The notes: a model not told the origin generated them from the letters alone. Counted from the stretch's first letter, positions 1 to 7,112 are shown. The stretch: DNA of 14,077 bases from an uncultured Clostridia bacterium (GCA_949739095.1 CATIYX010000119.1:1-14077); one strand, 5' to 3'. Numbers and translations are program-made.

Positions 1-1
1 C

Positions 2-1177
2 GAACTGGCACAGTCGCACCGCGCGGAAAAATGGTCTCCGCTCTATCTTTCTATTTTAGAAAAATATCTGCGGGCAGCAGTCTATTCCAGACAAAACATC
101 TTTTGTATTACCATGGAGGAAATTTTTGATTTGGATGAAACAGGTATACCTGTTTTAAACGAAGCGCATTTAGAAACAATGGTTACTGTCGCGAAACGCG
201 CAGGTATTACACTGTTCCACGGCGGCGCATTTACAGTACGCCACTGCTCTCAGGCAGACGATGACGCATTCTATGCCTCCATTGACCACAGCGCGCTGAA
301 ATCGCCGGATGAAATTGCAGAGATTTACAAACACAAAGCATTTGACGCATTTGACTATGGCAAGGAAGCCCACGTTGGTATGACAGGAGAAATGATTCCG
401 GGCAGCGCGGGCGAAAACACACTGAAAAACATGGCAGAGCAGCTCTATGCCTGGCTTACCGCGCATGACCTTACGGAAAGCTGGACACAGTGCTGTTTGG
501 ATGAGCCAAATGAAGCTTTAGAAGGCGCATACCGCCGTATTACAGCAATTGTCCGCGCTGCTATGCCGAATATTCCAATATTGGAGCCTACACTGGTGGG
601 ACATCCACTGGAGGGAACTATGGATATTTGGTGCCCCTCTTTAGACCAATATGAACAACAGATTGATTTTTATAACAGCCGCGTCGCAGCGGGCGATAAA
701 ATTTGGGTTTATTCCTGCCTAACCCCAGGTGCAAACTACTGTAACCGTTTGCAAGACATGGAACGTTTGCGTCAGGTATGGCTGGGCTGGGCGCCTGCAA
801 AATATACGGATATTGAAGGGTTCCTGCACTGGGGTGGCAACTATTATCACGGCGAGGGCGTGTTCCGCCACCAAGCTGGTTCTTTCTGGGAAAAAGTGCT
901 GGAATTCCACCCTAAATATGCGATGTATCTGCCGGCAGGCGATGGCGCGATTTTCTTCCCGGGACACGATATGCCGCTGATTTGCACCCGCAGCGAGGCA
1001 CACCGTATCGGTCTGGAAGATTTGTGTATGCTGGAAACGCTGCGTGCACAGCGCCCTAATGATGCAGCAGCGTTGATTGCTAAAGTGTTCCGGAAATTCA
1101 ATGATTTTGAAAAGGATGTCGCCGTTTACCGCCGTGTGCGCAAAGAATTATTGGAAGCTGTCATGCAATTGGATTAA
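2..1177 (+). CDS. DUF4091 glycoside hydrolase-like protein (5' end outside window)
   Basis: The reading frame is open from the first bases of the window (first full codon at base 2), so the ATG at 113 is internal and the gene starts upstream; 391 codons are visible. The visible part resembles the C-terminal half of DUF4091 proteins, TIM-barrel proteins related to glycoside hydrolases. Diagnostic stretches are CCLDEPNE near base 495, with an acidic pair where such barrels carry catalytic acids, WVYSCLTPG near 705, and GFLHWGGNYY near 820, which matches the family's typical Gly-hydrophobic-His-Trp-Gly segment. The gene ends in a strong terminator shared with the convergent rdgB. A carbohydrate-degrading role fits the GH88 gene 4 kb downstream, but substrate and catalytic activity are unproven. 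The family call is fairly secure; the N-terminal domains cannot be seen. Confidence 0.8.
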   Translation, partial: ELAQSHRAEKWSPLYLSILEKYLRAAVYSRQNIFCITMEEIFDLDETGIPVLNEAHLETMVTVAKRAGITLFHGGAFTVRHCSQADDDAFYASIDHSALKSPDEIAEIYKHKAFDAFDYGKEAHVGMTGEMIPGSAGENTLKNMAEQLYAWLTAHDLTESWTQCCLDEPNEALEGAYRRITAIVRAAMPNIPILEPTLVGHPLEGTMDIWCPSLDQYEQQIDFYNSRVAAGDKIWVYSCLTPGANYCNRLQDMERLRQVWLGWAPAKYTDIEGFLHWGGNYYHGEGVFRHQAGSFWEKVLEFHPKYAMYLPAGDGAIFFPGHDMPLICTRSEAHRIGLEDLCMLETLRAQRPNDAAALIAKVFRKFNDFEKDVAVYRRVRKELLEAVMQLD

Positions 1178-1206
1178 CGGAACCATTTTGTTCCGCTGCT
1201 ACGATA

Positions 1207-1243
1207 AAAAAATAGCGTATCTCATAGAGATACGCTATTTTTT
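1207..1243. terminator. Bidirectional intrinsic terminator between convergent genes
   Basis: A perfect 17-bp stem (1207-1223 with 1227-1243) around an ATA loop. The GC-rich core GCGTATCTC is flanked by A-runs on the left and T-runs on the right, so both strands end in a U tract after the stem. It serves the DUF4091 gene (plus) and rdgB (minus). Confidence 0.93.
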
Positions 1244-1260
1244 GACCGCTTAGAAACAGT

Positions 1261-1839
1261 TTATATGGATAAATTTAATTTATCCCGCAATGCACGCACC
1301 GCTCTGCCGCGGTGAGAAATACTGTTTTTTGTCTCCGCGCTGAGCAGTCCGAATGTCTGATCATAGCCATCGGGTAAGAATATCGGGTCATAGCCGAACC
1401 CACCCTCCCCCTGCGGCTGCTGTGTGATAACGCCTTCACAGGTTCCGCGCGCCGTCACCTGCCGCCCATCCGGATATACCAGTGCAACCACCGAAACAAA
1501 CCGCGCTGTTCTTTTCTCCACATTTTCCATGTCTTGCAATAATTTTACCACTCGGTCCGCATCCGTTCCCGGGGCATAACGTGCACTATAGATACCGGGC
1601 GCTCCGTCCAAAGCATCCACTTCCAAACCTGAATCATCTGCCAGCGCGGGTAATCCGCTGAGATGGCAGGAATATTCCGCTTTTATTCGCGCATTTTCTT
1701 CAAAGCTGCCCCCCGTCTCTTCTGGGTCTGCTTCCAGCCCTAACTCACGTAATGAAACAATTTCAAATAGCCCCTCTAAAATTTCTCGAAACTCCCGCAG
1801 CTTCCCTGCGTTATTTGACGCCAACACCACTTTTTCCAT
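1261..1839 (-). CDS. rdgB: XTP/dITP diphosphatase (RdgB/HAM1 family)
   Basis: Hydrolyses non-canonical purine nucleoside triphosphates (dITP, XTP, ITP) to the monophosphate and pyrophosphate, cleaning the cytosolic nucleotide pool. The 192-residue protein has the full family pattern: SNNAGKL at 8-14, TGGSFEENA at 42-50, ALADDSGLEVDAL at 65-77 with the catalytic/metal-binding Asp pair 68-69, GAPGIYSARYA at 79-89, GGFGYDPIF at 146-154 and KNSISHRGRA at 171-180. I choose the ATG at 1839 because GGAGGAAG lies just before it and the protein then begins MEKVVLASNN, as in homologues; the 12-codon longer frame adds residues not typical of the family. It follows the MATE gene by 14 nt, with the ribosome site right after the MATE stop, so the two are probably co-transcribed and may be translationally coupled. 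Confidence 0.95.
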   Translation of the reverse strand: MEKVVLASNNAGKLREFREILEGLFEIVSLRELGLEADPEETGGSFEENARIKAEYSCHLSGLPALADDSGLEVDALDGAPGIYSARYAPGTDADRVVKLLQDMENVEKRTARFVSVVALVYPDGRQVTARGTCEGVITQQPQGEGGFGYDPIFLPDGYDQTFGLLSAETKNSISHRGRAVRALRDKLNLSI

Positions 1840-1853
1840 TTTTCTTCCTCCAT

Positions 1854-3257
1854 TTATAGTTCTTTTGTTGTCCATTTTCCATGTGAAAACCGTGCCAAAT
1901 TAAAACTCATTCGCATATACTGGTCAATCAGCAGGGCAATCCATGCACCAGACAGCCCAAGAGAAGCCACCATGCAAAGCAACCATGTCAGTGTGGGGCG
2001 GACAATGGCAATGGATAAAAATGCCGTCAATGCCACAAATTTGGTGTCACCCGCACCACGCAAACTTCCGGTCATCACCACCTGTGACGTCTGCGCATGG
2101 GTGGTAAAAGCAATAATGACCAAAATCACTGCCCCCTGTGCAATAATTGCCGCTTCGTCCGTAAATAACATCACCAAAAAACGCCGTCCAAAAATAAACA
2201 GGAAAAAGAGCAGCGTTGAGGCGGCAAACGCAACGCGCTGTGCCGTTTTTCCATAGATAATTGCCATATCGCTGCGGCGCGCACCCAAACTCTGTCCCAC
2301 CAATGATGCCGCCGCAATGCCAAGCCCGTCTCCAAAACTGAACGACAAACTGATGATGTTCATACAGATTTGGTGCGTGGAAAATGCAATAGTTCCCAAC
2401 CGTGCCACAATTGCTGCATATACAAAAAAGCCAACGCGCATAAACACCTGCTCTACCATGGCGCCACTACTAATGTTCATAACAGATTTGACTGTTTTTC
2501 GGTCAAACGCCCATCCATGCCATCCTTTAATAGTTAAAAAAGTATCTTTTTTTGTCACAGACCAAACAGACATCACACACGCCACCAGATTACCCAGCAC
2601 AGTCGCCAGCGCTGCGCCCGCAACACCCATCTGCGGAAATCCCAAATGGCCGCCAATAAGTAGATAGTCAAAGAAAACATTGACAATATTTGCCGTCAAG
2701 TTTGTCCGCATGGATATTTTTGTGTTGCCGCAACCCCGCTGCGCCGCATTGATAGTCAAACTGATGGAAGTGAGCATAATGCCGCACATCAGCACGCGAA
2801 AATAGGTCACGGCATCTTTTAAAATATCCTCTCCCGCCCCCGCAATGTGCAGCAGAGGCGTGGCAAATAAAAATCCTAAAACGGAAAGCAGCAAACTGAT
2901 TCCTACACTTATCACCAAAGATTGCTTCAGGCAGGCAAGTGCACCTTGCCGGTTGTTTTCCCCGCGTCGCCGCGCGACAACTGCTGTAACGCCTACATTT
3001 AGCGACATAATAAGTGCCATCAGAATCAGCTTAGGCTGATTGGTAATACCAACTGCCGCGATGGCTTCCGCACCAACACCGCCAACCATAATGGTATCCA
3101 CTGCCCCAACCAGCGTTACCAACACGGATTCCACCGCTGCCGGCCATGCTGTTTGCAGCGTCCGCCGATAGATGTCCCTGCTAACCGGAATTTCTCCCCG
3201 CCGCTGTTTCGGTTTCACCATATATTGTGGAGAAAGCAGCCGTTTTACTAGCTGCAT
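1854..3257 (-). CDS. MATE family multidrug/sodium efflux transporter
   Basis: A 467-residue polytopic membrane protein of the MATE (multi antimicrobial extrusion) family, which exports cationic drugs and metabolites using Na+ or H+ gradients. The length matches the family (about 450) and hydrophobic stretches fit 12 membrane segments in two homologous halves. Recognisable family segments include the first helix region AWPAAVESVLVTLVGAVDT, then IMVGGVGAEAIAAVG, and later LRGAGDTKF in the second half. The start at 3257 is preferred over the open frame reaching 3389 because AAGG lies 7-8 nt upstream, and the extra N-terminal sequence would run through the promoter region. It heads a two-gene unit with rdgB. 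Substrate cannot be told from sequence. Confidence 0.93.
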   Translation of the reverse strand: MQLVKRLLSPQYMVKPKQRRGEIPVSRDIYRRTLQTAWPAAVESVLVTLVGAVDTIMVGGVGAEAIAAVGITNQPKLILMALIMSLNVGVTAVVARRRGENNRQGALACLKQSLVISVGISLLLSVLGFLFATPLLHIAGAGEDILKDAVTYFRVLMCGIMLTSISLTINAAQRGCGNTKISMRTNLTANIVNVFFDYLLIGGHLGFPQMGVAGAALATVLGNLVACVMSVWSVTKKDTFLTIKGWHGWAFDRKTVKSVMNISSGAMVEQVFMRVGFFVYAAIVARLGTIAFSTHQICMNIISLSFSFGDGLGIAAASLVGQSLGARRSDMAIIYGKTAQRVAFAASTLLFFLFIFGRRFLVMLFTDEAAIIAQGAVILVIIAFTTHAQTSQVVMTGSLRGAGDTKFVALTAFLSIAIVRPTLTWLLCMVASLGLSGAWIALLIDQYMRMSFNLARFSHGKWTTKEL

Positions 3258-3303
3258 ATCGTCGCCTTCTTTCCTTATATTCGCTCTATTATCTATGATA
3301 TAT

Positions 3304-3332
3304 AGTGTAGCGCAATTCCGGTATTTTTGCAA
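3304..3332 (-). promoter_or_regulatory. Predicted sigma-A promoter for MATE-rdgB
   Basis: On the minus strand, TTGCAA (3332-3327) and TACACT (3309-3304) are separated by 17 nt, about 50 nt before the MATE start at 3257. Spacing and consensus match are good; not tested. Confidence 0.6.
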
Positions 3333-3386
3333 CCCTTTTACAAAAATATTCAACTTGATAAAAACAACTGGTATTCCCGCGCAAAT

Positions 3387-3484
3387 CATGGTATAATAGT
3401 CACAAAGTGACTATTATAAAATCAAAAGCGCCGCCGAATTGTTTCATCGCTTCGCTCGAAACCGGCGATGCACGAAATTATACC
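3387..3484. repeat. Repeated palindromic intergenic element, copy A
   Basis: Copy A of an element that recurs at 5292-5402. It opens with CATG and a perfect 12-bp inverted repeat, TATAATAGTCAC (3392-3403) and GTGACTATTATA (3407-3418), around AAA. Seven bases later comes a GC-rich block: AAGCG at 3426, GAATTGTTTC ending at 3445, a possible stem GTTTC (3441-3445) with GAAAC (3458-3462), then ACGAAA ending at 3477. The ends GGTATAAT (3390-3397) and ATTATACC (3477-3484) are inverted copies of each other, as in a small MITE. GGTATAAT occurs again at 3503-3510. The left arm carries an extended -10 (TGGTATAAT at 3389-3397). No coding frame is evident within it. Confidence 0.7.
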
Positions 3485-3510
3485 AATCTGCTCCGCAGAT
3501 ATGGTATAAT
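3477..3510 (+). promoter_or_regulatory. Hairpin plus extended -10, likely tadA promoter
   Basis: An interrupted inverted repeat, ATTATACC-a-ATCTGC then GCAGAT-at-GGTATAAT, with a TCC loop. Its right arm contains TGGTATAAT (3502-3510), a perfect extended -10 placed 33 nt before the tadA start. I see no convincing -35 at 16-18 nt, which is common for extended -10 promoters. Whether the repeat is an operator or part of the adjoining element is unknown. Confidence 0.5.
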
Positions 3511-3543
3511 CATATTATTGTCAAAACGAAAGAGGTATGACAG

Positions 3544-3999
3544 ATGAAACAGCAGGAACAATATATGCGCGAAGCGTTACTGGAAGCACAGCGTGCATAT
3601 GAAGAAGGCGAAATTCCCGTTGGTGCTATTGTGGTACAGGATAATAATGTCATTGCCCGCACACACAACACGCGCGAGCAAAACCACGACCCGTTAGGAC
3701 ATGCAGAGCTATCTGCACTCTCAATGGCAGCTGAAGTTCTGGGACGCTGGCGGTTGGATGACTGTGACCTTTATGTGACGCTGGAACCGTGTCCCATGTG
3801 TGCAGGCGCTATTTTGAATGCCCGTCTGCGCCGCGTTTATTTTGGCGCATATGACGAGGTGCTGGGCGCTGTCGGCTCTAAATTCAATTTATTTTATGAC
3901 TACCGTTGGCCTACGGCAATCCATTTCGCGGGCGGCATTTTGGAAGAAAGCTGTCGCGAGATTTTGCAGTCTTTTTTCCGCAGCCGCCGTAAAGAATAA
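3544..3999 (+). CDS. tadA: tRNA-specific adenosine deaminase TadA
   Basis: Converts adenosine-34 at the wobble position of tRNA-Arg(ACG) to inosine, using an active-site zinc. The 151-residue protein has the cytidine/deoxycytidylate deaminase fold with all key residues: HN at 41-42, the HAE motif at 53-55 (zinc ligand His53 and catalytic Glu55) and PCPMC at 82-86 (zinc ligands Cys83 and Cys86). Length is normal for bacterial TadA. The ATG at 3544 is chosen over the out-of-frame ATG at 3537; AGAGG at 3531-3535 is 8 nt upstream. It stands alone here, divergent from MATE-rdgB. In many Firmicutes the small SRP RNA lies just downstream, but I do not see it here. Confidence 0.96.
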   Translation: MKQQEQYMREALLEAQRAYEEGEIPVGAIVVQDNNVIARTHNTREQNHDPLGHAELSALSMAAEVLGRWRLDDCDLYVTLEPCPMCAGAILNARLRRVYFGAYDEVLGAVGSKFNLFYDYRWPTAIHFAGGILEESCREILQSFFRSRRKE

Positions 4000-4113
4000 A
4001 CTGCTCTCATAAAAAAATAATGTTTTTCGGTTTCCGTAACCATGCCCACCGGTTCTGTGTATTTTTCATCAATATGTGCAAACTAGTGATATGGATTTTT
4101 AGATTAACACCGA

Positions 4114-4142
4114 TTGATTTTATATTATTTTTATGATACAAT
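4114..4142 (+). promoter_or_regulatory. Strong predicted sigma-A promoter for yeiH-like gene
   Basis: TTGATT (4114-4119), a 17-nt spacer, then TACAAT (4137-4142) preceded by TGA, an extended -10. Transcription would begin near 4149, about 50 nt before the start codon. Confidence 0.75.
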
Positions 4143-4147
4143 AGACG

Positions 4148-4172
4148 CATTGTGTTCCGCCAGAGCGCAATG
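4148..4172 (+). other. 5'-leader hairpin at the predicted transcript start
   Basis: CATTGTG (4148-4154) pairs with CGCAATG (4166-4172), with one T-G wobble and an 11-nt loop. It sits at the very 5' end of the predicted yeiH transcript, 13 nt before the GGGGAG ribosome site. It may be a 5' stabilising stem or an operator half-site pair; function not determined. Confidence 0.4.
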
Positions 4173-4197
4173 AAATGAAATTTTGGGGAGACAGTTT

Positions 4198-5217
4198 ATG
4201 GTTGGCAGCATTTTAAAAAAGGGAAAAGACATCCTGCCTGGGTTATTAGTATGTATTGTGATTGCGTTGGTTGCTCAGGGCGCAGCGCATTTCGTGCCGT
4301 CCATTGGTGCGGCGTTGATTGCCATTGTGATTGGTATCATTGCAGGAAACACTGTTTTGGGACAAGCGTTTTTGGACAAGGGTACAAAATTTTCTGAAAG
4401 CAGATTGCTCGAAATTTCCATTGTCCTCATGGGACTTACACTCAATTTAACCGATATCATGGGCGTTGGCGTAGGTGGCGTTGGATTTATCATCCTCCAG
4501 ATGGCCGGTACCATTGTAGCGGCATGTCTCATCGGAAAACTATTGGGTTTTGGACGGAGGTTTTCTCTTTTGATGTCTGCCGGCAACGCTGTTTGTGGCT
4601 CCTCTGCCATTGGTACTGTCGCGCCTGTTGTCGGCGCGGATTCCAAAGAAAAAGGAATCTCTATTACTATAGTCAACGTAACCGGTACCGTTTTAATGGT
4701 TTTACTGCCGGCATTAGCCGGTCTCCTATACCATCACGAAACACTGCACACCGCTGGACTGATTGGCGGAACATTGCAATCCATAGGGCAAGTGATAGCA
4801 TCTGCAAAGTTTGTAAATGATGAAGTAGTAGAATTGTCAACAGTATTTAAAATTATCCGTATCATTTTTCTGGTATTTGTTGCGCTTGCATTCGCCAAGG
4901 TAAACACTGATGACACAAAATCGCTTTTTTCCAAAAAACAGCATACAAATGCGCATGTTAAAGCAGGAATTCCGTGGTTTATTATCGGCTTTTTCCTGCT
5001 GAGCATTGTCACTAGTTTTGGGGTTGTTCCTCAGTTTCTTTCTCACGGCGCAAAACTGGTGAGCAATCAATTTGAAATCATCGCGCTGGCTGCGATTGGT
5101 ATGCGCGTCAAGTTCCGTGATTTGGTACGGGAGGGTCCCAAAGCCATGTTATACGGCGGTATGGTGGGCGCATGTCAAATCTTGCTTGCCGTTCTGCTGA
5201 TTTTCATATTATTTTAA
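4198..5217 (+). CDS. YeiH family (UPF0324) putative sulfate/anion exporter
   Basis: A 339-residue inner-membrane protein of the UPF0324/Cons_hypoth698 family, often called YeiH and annotated as a putative sulfate exporter; the transport role is inferred from family annotation, not proven. The signature AGNAVCGSSAIGTVAPV is at 128-144, FSESRLLEISIVLMGLTLN at 65-83 is another conserved family segment, and about nine to ten hydrophobic segments are visible. The start is taken as ATG 4198, since GGGGAG at 4185-4190 is an ideal 7 nt upstream; a longer TTG-initiated frame from 4183 would put the ribosome site inside the gene. The gene has its own promoter and terminator, so it is a single-gene unit. 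No sulfur metabolism gene lies next to it. Confidence 0.9.
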   Translation: MVGSILKKGKDILPGLLVCIVIALVAQGAAHFVPSIGAALIAIVIGIIAGNTVLGQAFLDKGTKFSESRLLEISIVLMGLTLNLTDIMGVGVGGVGFIILQMAGTIVAACLIGKLLGFGRRFSLLMSAGNAVCGSSAIGTVAPVVGADSKEKGISITIVNVTGTVLMVLLPALAGLLYHHETLHTAGLIGGTLQSIGQVIASAKFVNDEVVELSTVFKIIRIIFLVFVALAFAKVNTDDTKSLFSKKQHTNAHVKAGIPWFIIGFFLLSIVTSFGVVPQFLSHGAKLVSNQFEIIALAAIGMRVKFRDLVREGPKAMLYGGMVGACQILLAVLLIFILF

Positions 5218-5222
5218 TGTCT

Positions 5223-5258
5223 ACGCTTTCCGTCTCTATATGGAAAGCGTTTTCTTTT
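5223..5258 (+). terminator. Intrinsic terminator after the yeiH-like gene
   Basis: ACGCTTTCC (5223-5231) pairs with GGAAAGCGT (5242-5250) and is followed by TTTCTTTT. It lies 5 nt after the stop codon. Confidence 0.85.
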
Positions 5259-5278
5259 GAAAAAGTTCTTCCGAACGG

Positions 5279-5307
5279 TTGCATTCCATCATTTCCCATG
5301 ATATAAT
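5279..5307 (+). promoter_or_regulatory. Predicted promoter of the GH88 gene, inside element B
   Basis: TTGCAT (5279-5284), a 17-nt spacer, then TATAAT (5302-5307) with TGA before it, giving an extended -10. The -10 is part of the left arm of the 47-nt palindrome, and the predicted start of transcription falls at its centre. A protein bound to the palindrome would occlude this promoter. The transcript would have a leader of about 115 nt. Confidence 0.7.
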
Positions 5308-5402
5308 AGTCACAAAGTGACTATTATATCATGGGAAAGCGTCGCTGAATCGTTCCCCGCCCTAAGACGGCTCGGAACCCTCCCGCGTGCGCAGGGACGA
5401 AA
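5292..5402. repeat. Repeated palindromic intergenic element, copy B
   Basis: Copy B of the element at 3387-3484. Here the inverted repeat is perfect over 22 bp per arm (5292-5313 and 5317-5338) around AAA; the inner 12 bp of each arm and the loop are identical to copy A. Eight bases after the shared core comes AAGCG (5337), then GAATCGTTCC ending at 5356. GTTCC (5352-5356) can pair with GGAAC (5374-5378), and CCCT (5378-5381) with AGGG (5393-5396); ACGAAA ends at 5402. Over the 20-base block at 5337-5356 the copies differ at four positions, all transitions. The GH88 start codon follows 27 nt later. Confidence 0.72.
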
Positions 5403-5429
5403 AATCAATGAAATGAGGTATTGTAAATC

Positions 5430-6548
5430 ATGGCAAACTATGAAGTGGACATGAATTGGGTCAACGAAACCTGGGAGAAGGTTTCCAAAAAAATGGCAAA
5501 GGTTGCGCCGGAGGTGGGTGCCGGATTTCCCTATACCACCAAAGACGGAAAATATGTAAACGAACACAATGCTTCTTGGTGGACTAACGGTTTTTGGGCA
5601 GGTATGATGTGGCTGATGTACAAACAAACAGGAGATGAAACCTACCGTAAAATCGCTGAGGGCTGCGAAGAACTGCTGGATGGTCCCATACAGGATTTCA
5701 ACGGACTGCACCACGACGTAGGTTTTATGTGGCTGCTCAGCGCCGTCGCCAACTACCGGCTGACCGGCAATGAACTGTCCAAAACGCGCGGAATGCATGT
5801 TGCAACACTGCTTGCCGGACGTTTCAACCCGCAGGCAAAATTTATTCGTGCTTGGAATCATGACAAAATCGGCTGGGCAATCATTGACTGCATGATGAAC
5901 ATTCCGCTGCTCTACTGGGCAAGCGATGAATCCGGCGACCCGCGGTTCCGTCAGGTTGCAATGATGCACGCGGATACCGCTATGCGCGCGTTTGTCCGCC
6001 CGGATGGCTCCTGCAACCATATCGTCAGCTTCGACCCTGAAACAGGCGACATTTTAGAAACACCCGGCGGCCAGGGCTATGAAAGCGGTTCCTCCTGGTC
6101 TCGTGGACAGAGTTGGGCGGTATATGGTTTCACGCTGAGCTATCTCCATACCGGAAAGCAGGAATATCTGGACACAGCAAAAAAAGTGGCGCATTATTTC
6201 ATTGCCAATTTGGATGAAACCGGCGTTCCTGCTGTTGATTTCCGTTCCCCTGCCGGCGACGATATGAAGGACTCTACCGCAGGCTGCATTACGGCATGTG
6301 GACTCATTGAGCTTTCCAAAGCGGTGTCGGAACATGAAAAAGCAGTATATCTGCGTGCAGCAATGAAAATTTTACAAGGCATCGAAAAACATTGCTGCAA
6401 CTATGACGATAATGAACAATCCATTGTTCAGAAAGGAACAGAAGCCTATTTCAATGAAAACGGCATTCATATTCCTATCATTTACGGAGATTACTATTTT
6501 ATAGAAGCGTTGTCCAAACTCAAAGGAAATGACATTTTATTCTGGTAA
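5430..6548 (+). CDS. GH88 unsaturated glucuronyl hydrolase
   Basis: A cytosolic glycoside hydrolase of family 88, which removes the 4,5-unsaturated uronic acid left at the non-reducing end of oligosaccharides by polysaccharide lyases acting on glycosaminoglycans or similar polymers. The 372-residue length fits the family's (alpha/alpha)6-barrel. Two aspartates in the expected contexts are visible: Asp96 in HHDVGFMW and Asp153 in IIDCMMNIPLLYWA, equivalent to the two catalytic Asp of characterised enzymes. WWTNGFWAGMMW at 50-61 and SSWSRGQSWAVYG at 221-233 are further family segments. No signal peptide is present. The start ATG at 5430 has TGAGG about 11 nt upstream, a mediocre ribosome site. 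The promoter lies inside repeat copy B. No lyase or PTS gene is adjacent, so the substrate is open. Confidence 0.92.
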   Translation: MANYEVDMNWVNETWEKVSKKMAKVAPEVGAGFPYTTKDGKYVNEHNASWWTNGFWAGMMWLMYKQTGDETYRKIAEGCEELLDGPIQDFNGLHHDVGFMWLLSAVANYRLTGNELSKTRGMHVATLLAGRFNPQAKFIRAWNHDKIGWAIIDCMMNIPLLYWASDESGDPRFRQVAMMHADTAMRAFVRPDGSCNHIVSFDPETGDILETPGGQGYESGSSWSRGQSWAVYGFTLSYLHTGKQEYLDTAKKVAHYFIANLDETGVPAVDFRSPAGDDMKDSTAGCITACGLIELSKAVSEHEKAVYLRAAMKILQGIEKHCCNYDDNEQSIVQKGTEAYFNENGIHIPIIYGDYYFIEALSKLKGNDILFW

Positions 6549-6594
6549 AAACAGAAAGTTTGTGCCATACTAATGGCATAAGGAGGGTATTGTC

Positions 6595-6897
6595 ATGAGA
6601 AATTTAGAATTTGTGGAAGAATTCCGACGGGAAGCGCAACATGCACTGTTCACCAAAAAACAGGCAATCGCTGTCACTATGCGGCTGCTGGAGACGGAAC
6701 TAAAGAGCGATGCGAACACTGAAGAAGAAAAGAAAATCCTTGAAGGTGCGATGCAACGTATTGATTTTCACTATCTGGACACAACAAGCAGCCGGACAGA
6801 TGAAATTTTAGATGCGGCGGATGTGGCGCGAATCAGCGCGGAAAACATTGCCGATGCGATTGATGTTGTGGTTTTTGAAACGAAAGGTTTGGAATAA
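6595..6897 (+). CDS. Small helical protein of unknown function
   Basis: A 100-residue protein I do not recognise. It has an excellent ribosome site (AGGAGGG at 6581-6587, 7 nt before ATG), starts 46 nt after the GH88 stop and ends 15 nt before a terminator, so it is very probably real and co-transcribed with GH88. The sequence is acidic, has no cysteine, signal peptide or membrane segment, and looks mainly alpha-helical (for example FVEEFRREAQHALFTKKQAI and TEEEKKILEGAM). The C-terminal half, DEILDAADVARISAENIADAI, could be a further helix pair. A short inverted repeat, TGCCAT-acta-ATGGCA (6563-6578), lies directly before the ribosome site. It may be an accessory protein or simply a neighbour; no function should be assigned. 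Confidence 0.8.
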   Translation: MRNLEFVEEFRREAQHALFTKKQAIAVTMRLLETELKSDANTEEEKKILEGAMQRIDFHYLDTTSSRTDEILDAADVARISAENIADAIDVVVFETKGLE

Positions 6898-6912
6898 CAG
6901 ACAGTTTGACCG

Positions 6913-6946
6913 GCAGTGCAGGATGAAAGTTCTGTGCTGCTTTTTT
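6913..6946 (+). terminator. Intrinsic terminator after GH88-small protein unit
   Basis: GCAGTGCAG (6913-6921) pairs with CTGTGCTGC (6932-6940), including two G-T wobbles, followed by six T's and a second T-rich run. It lies 16 nt after the stop of the small gene. Confidence 0.82.
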
Positions 6947-7083
6947 CTATCTTTTTTCCAATCGAAAAACACTACATTTCAGCAGCCACACGACATATTA
7001 CCGCATGACCGGATTTATGTTGCATACCATTCTCTTGATGCACCACTCCAGAACTTTAAGATACTAGAATTTCTCTTTTTATC

Positions 7084-7112
7084 TTGCCTTTTCCATTTAT
7101 CTGTGTTATACT
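7084..7112 (+). promoter_or_regulatory. Predicted promoter of the stalk-domain gene
   Basis: TTGCCT (7084-7089), 17 nt, then TATACT (7107-7112) preceded by TGT, an extended -10. The start codon is 56 nt downstream. The preceding bases (6947-7083) show no further feature I can support. Confidence 0.65.

Noticed and set aside
3258..3389. N-terminal extension of the MATE protein by 44 residues
   Set aside because: The extension would be translated through the predicted promoter, lacks a ribosome site, and does not resemble MATE N-termini.
4000..4113. Place where a small SRP RNA or a tadA terminator might be expected
   Set aside because: I see neither the conserved SRP apical motif nor a proper stem with T-run; AACC...GGTT near 4038-4054 is only 4 bp.
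5310..6020. A 236-codon open frame on the minus strand
   Set aside because: It lies opposite the well-supported GH88 gene; the translation (rich in Cys, His and Arg) looks like antisense of a biased coding frame and there is no ribosome site.
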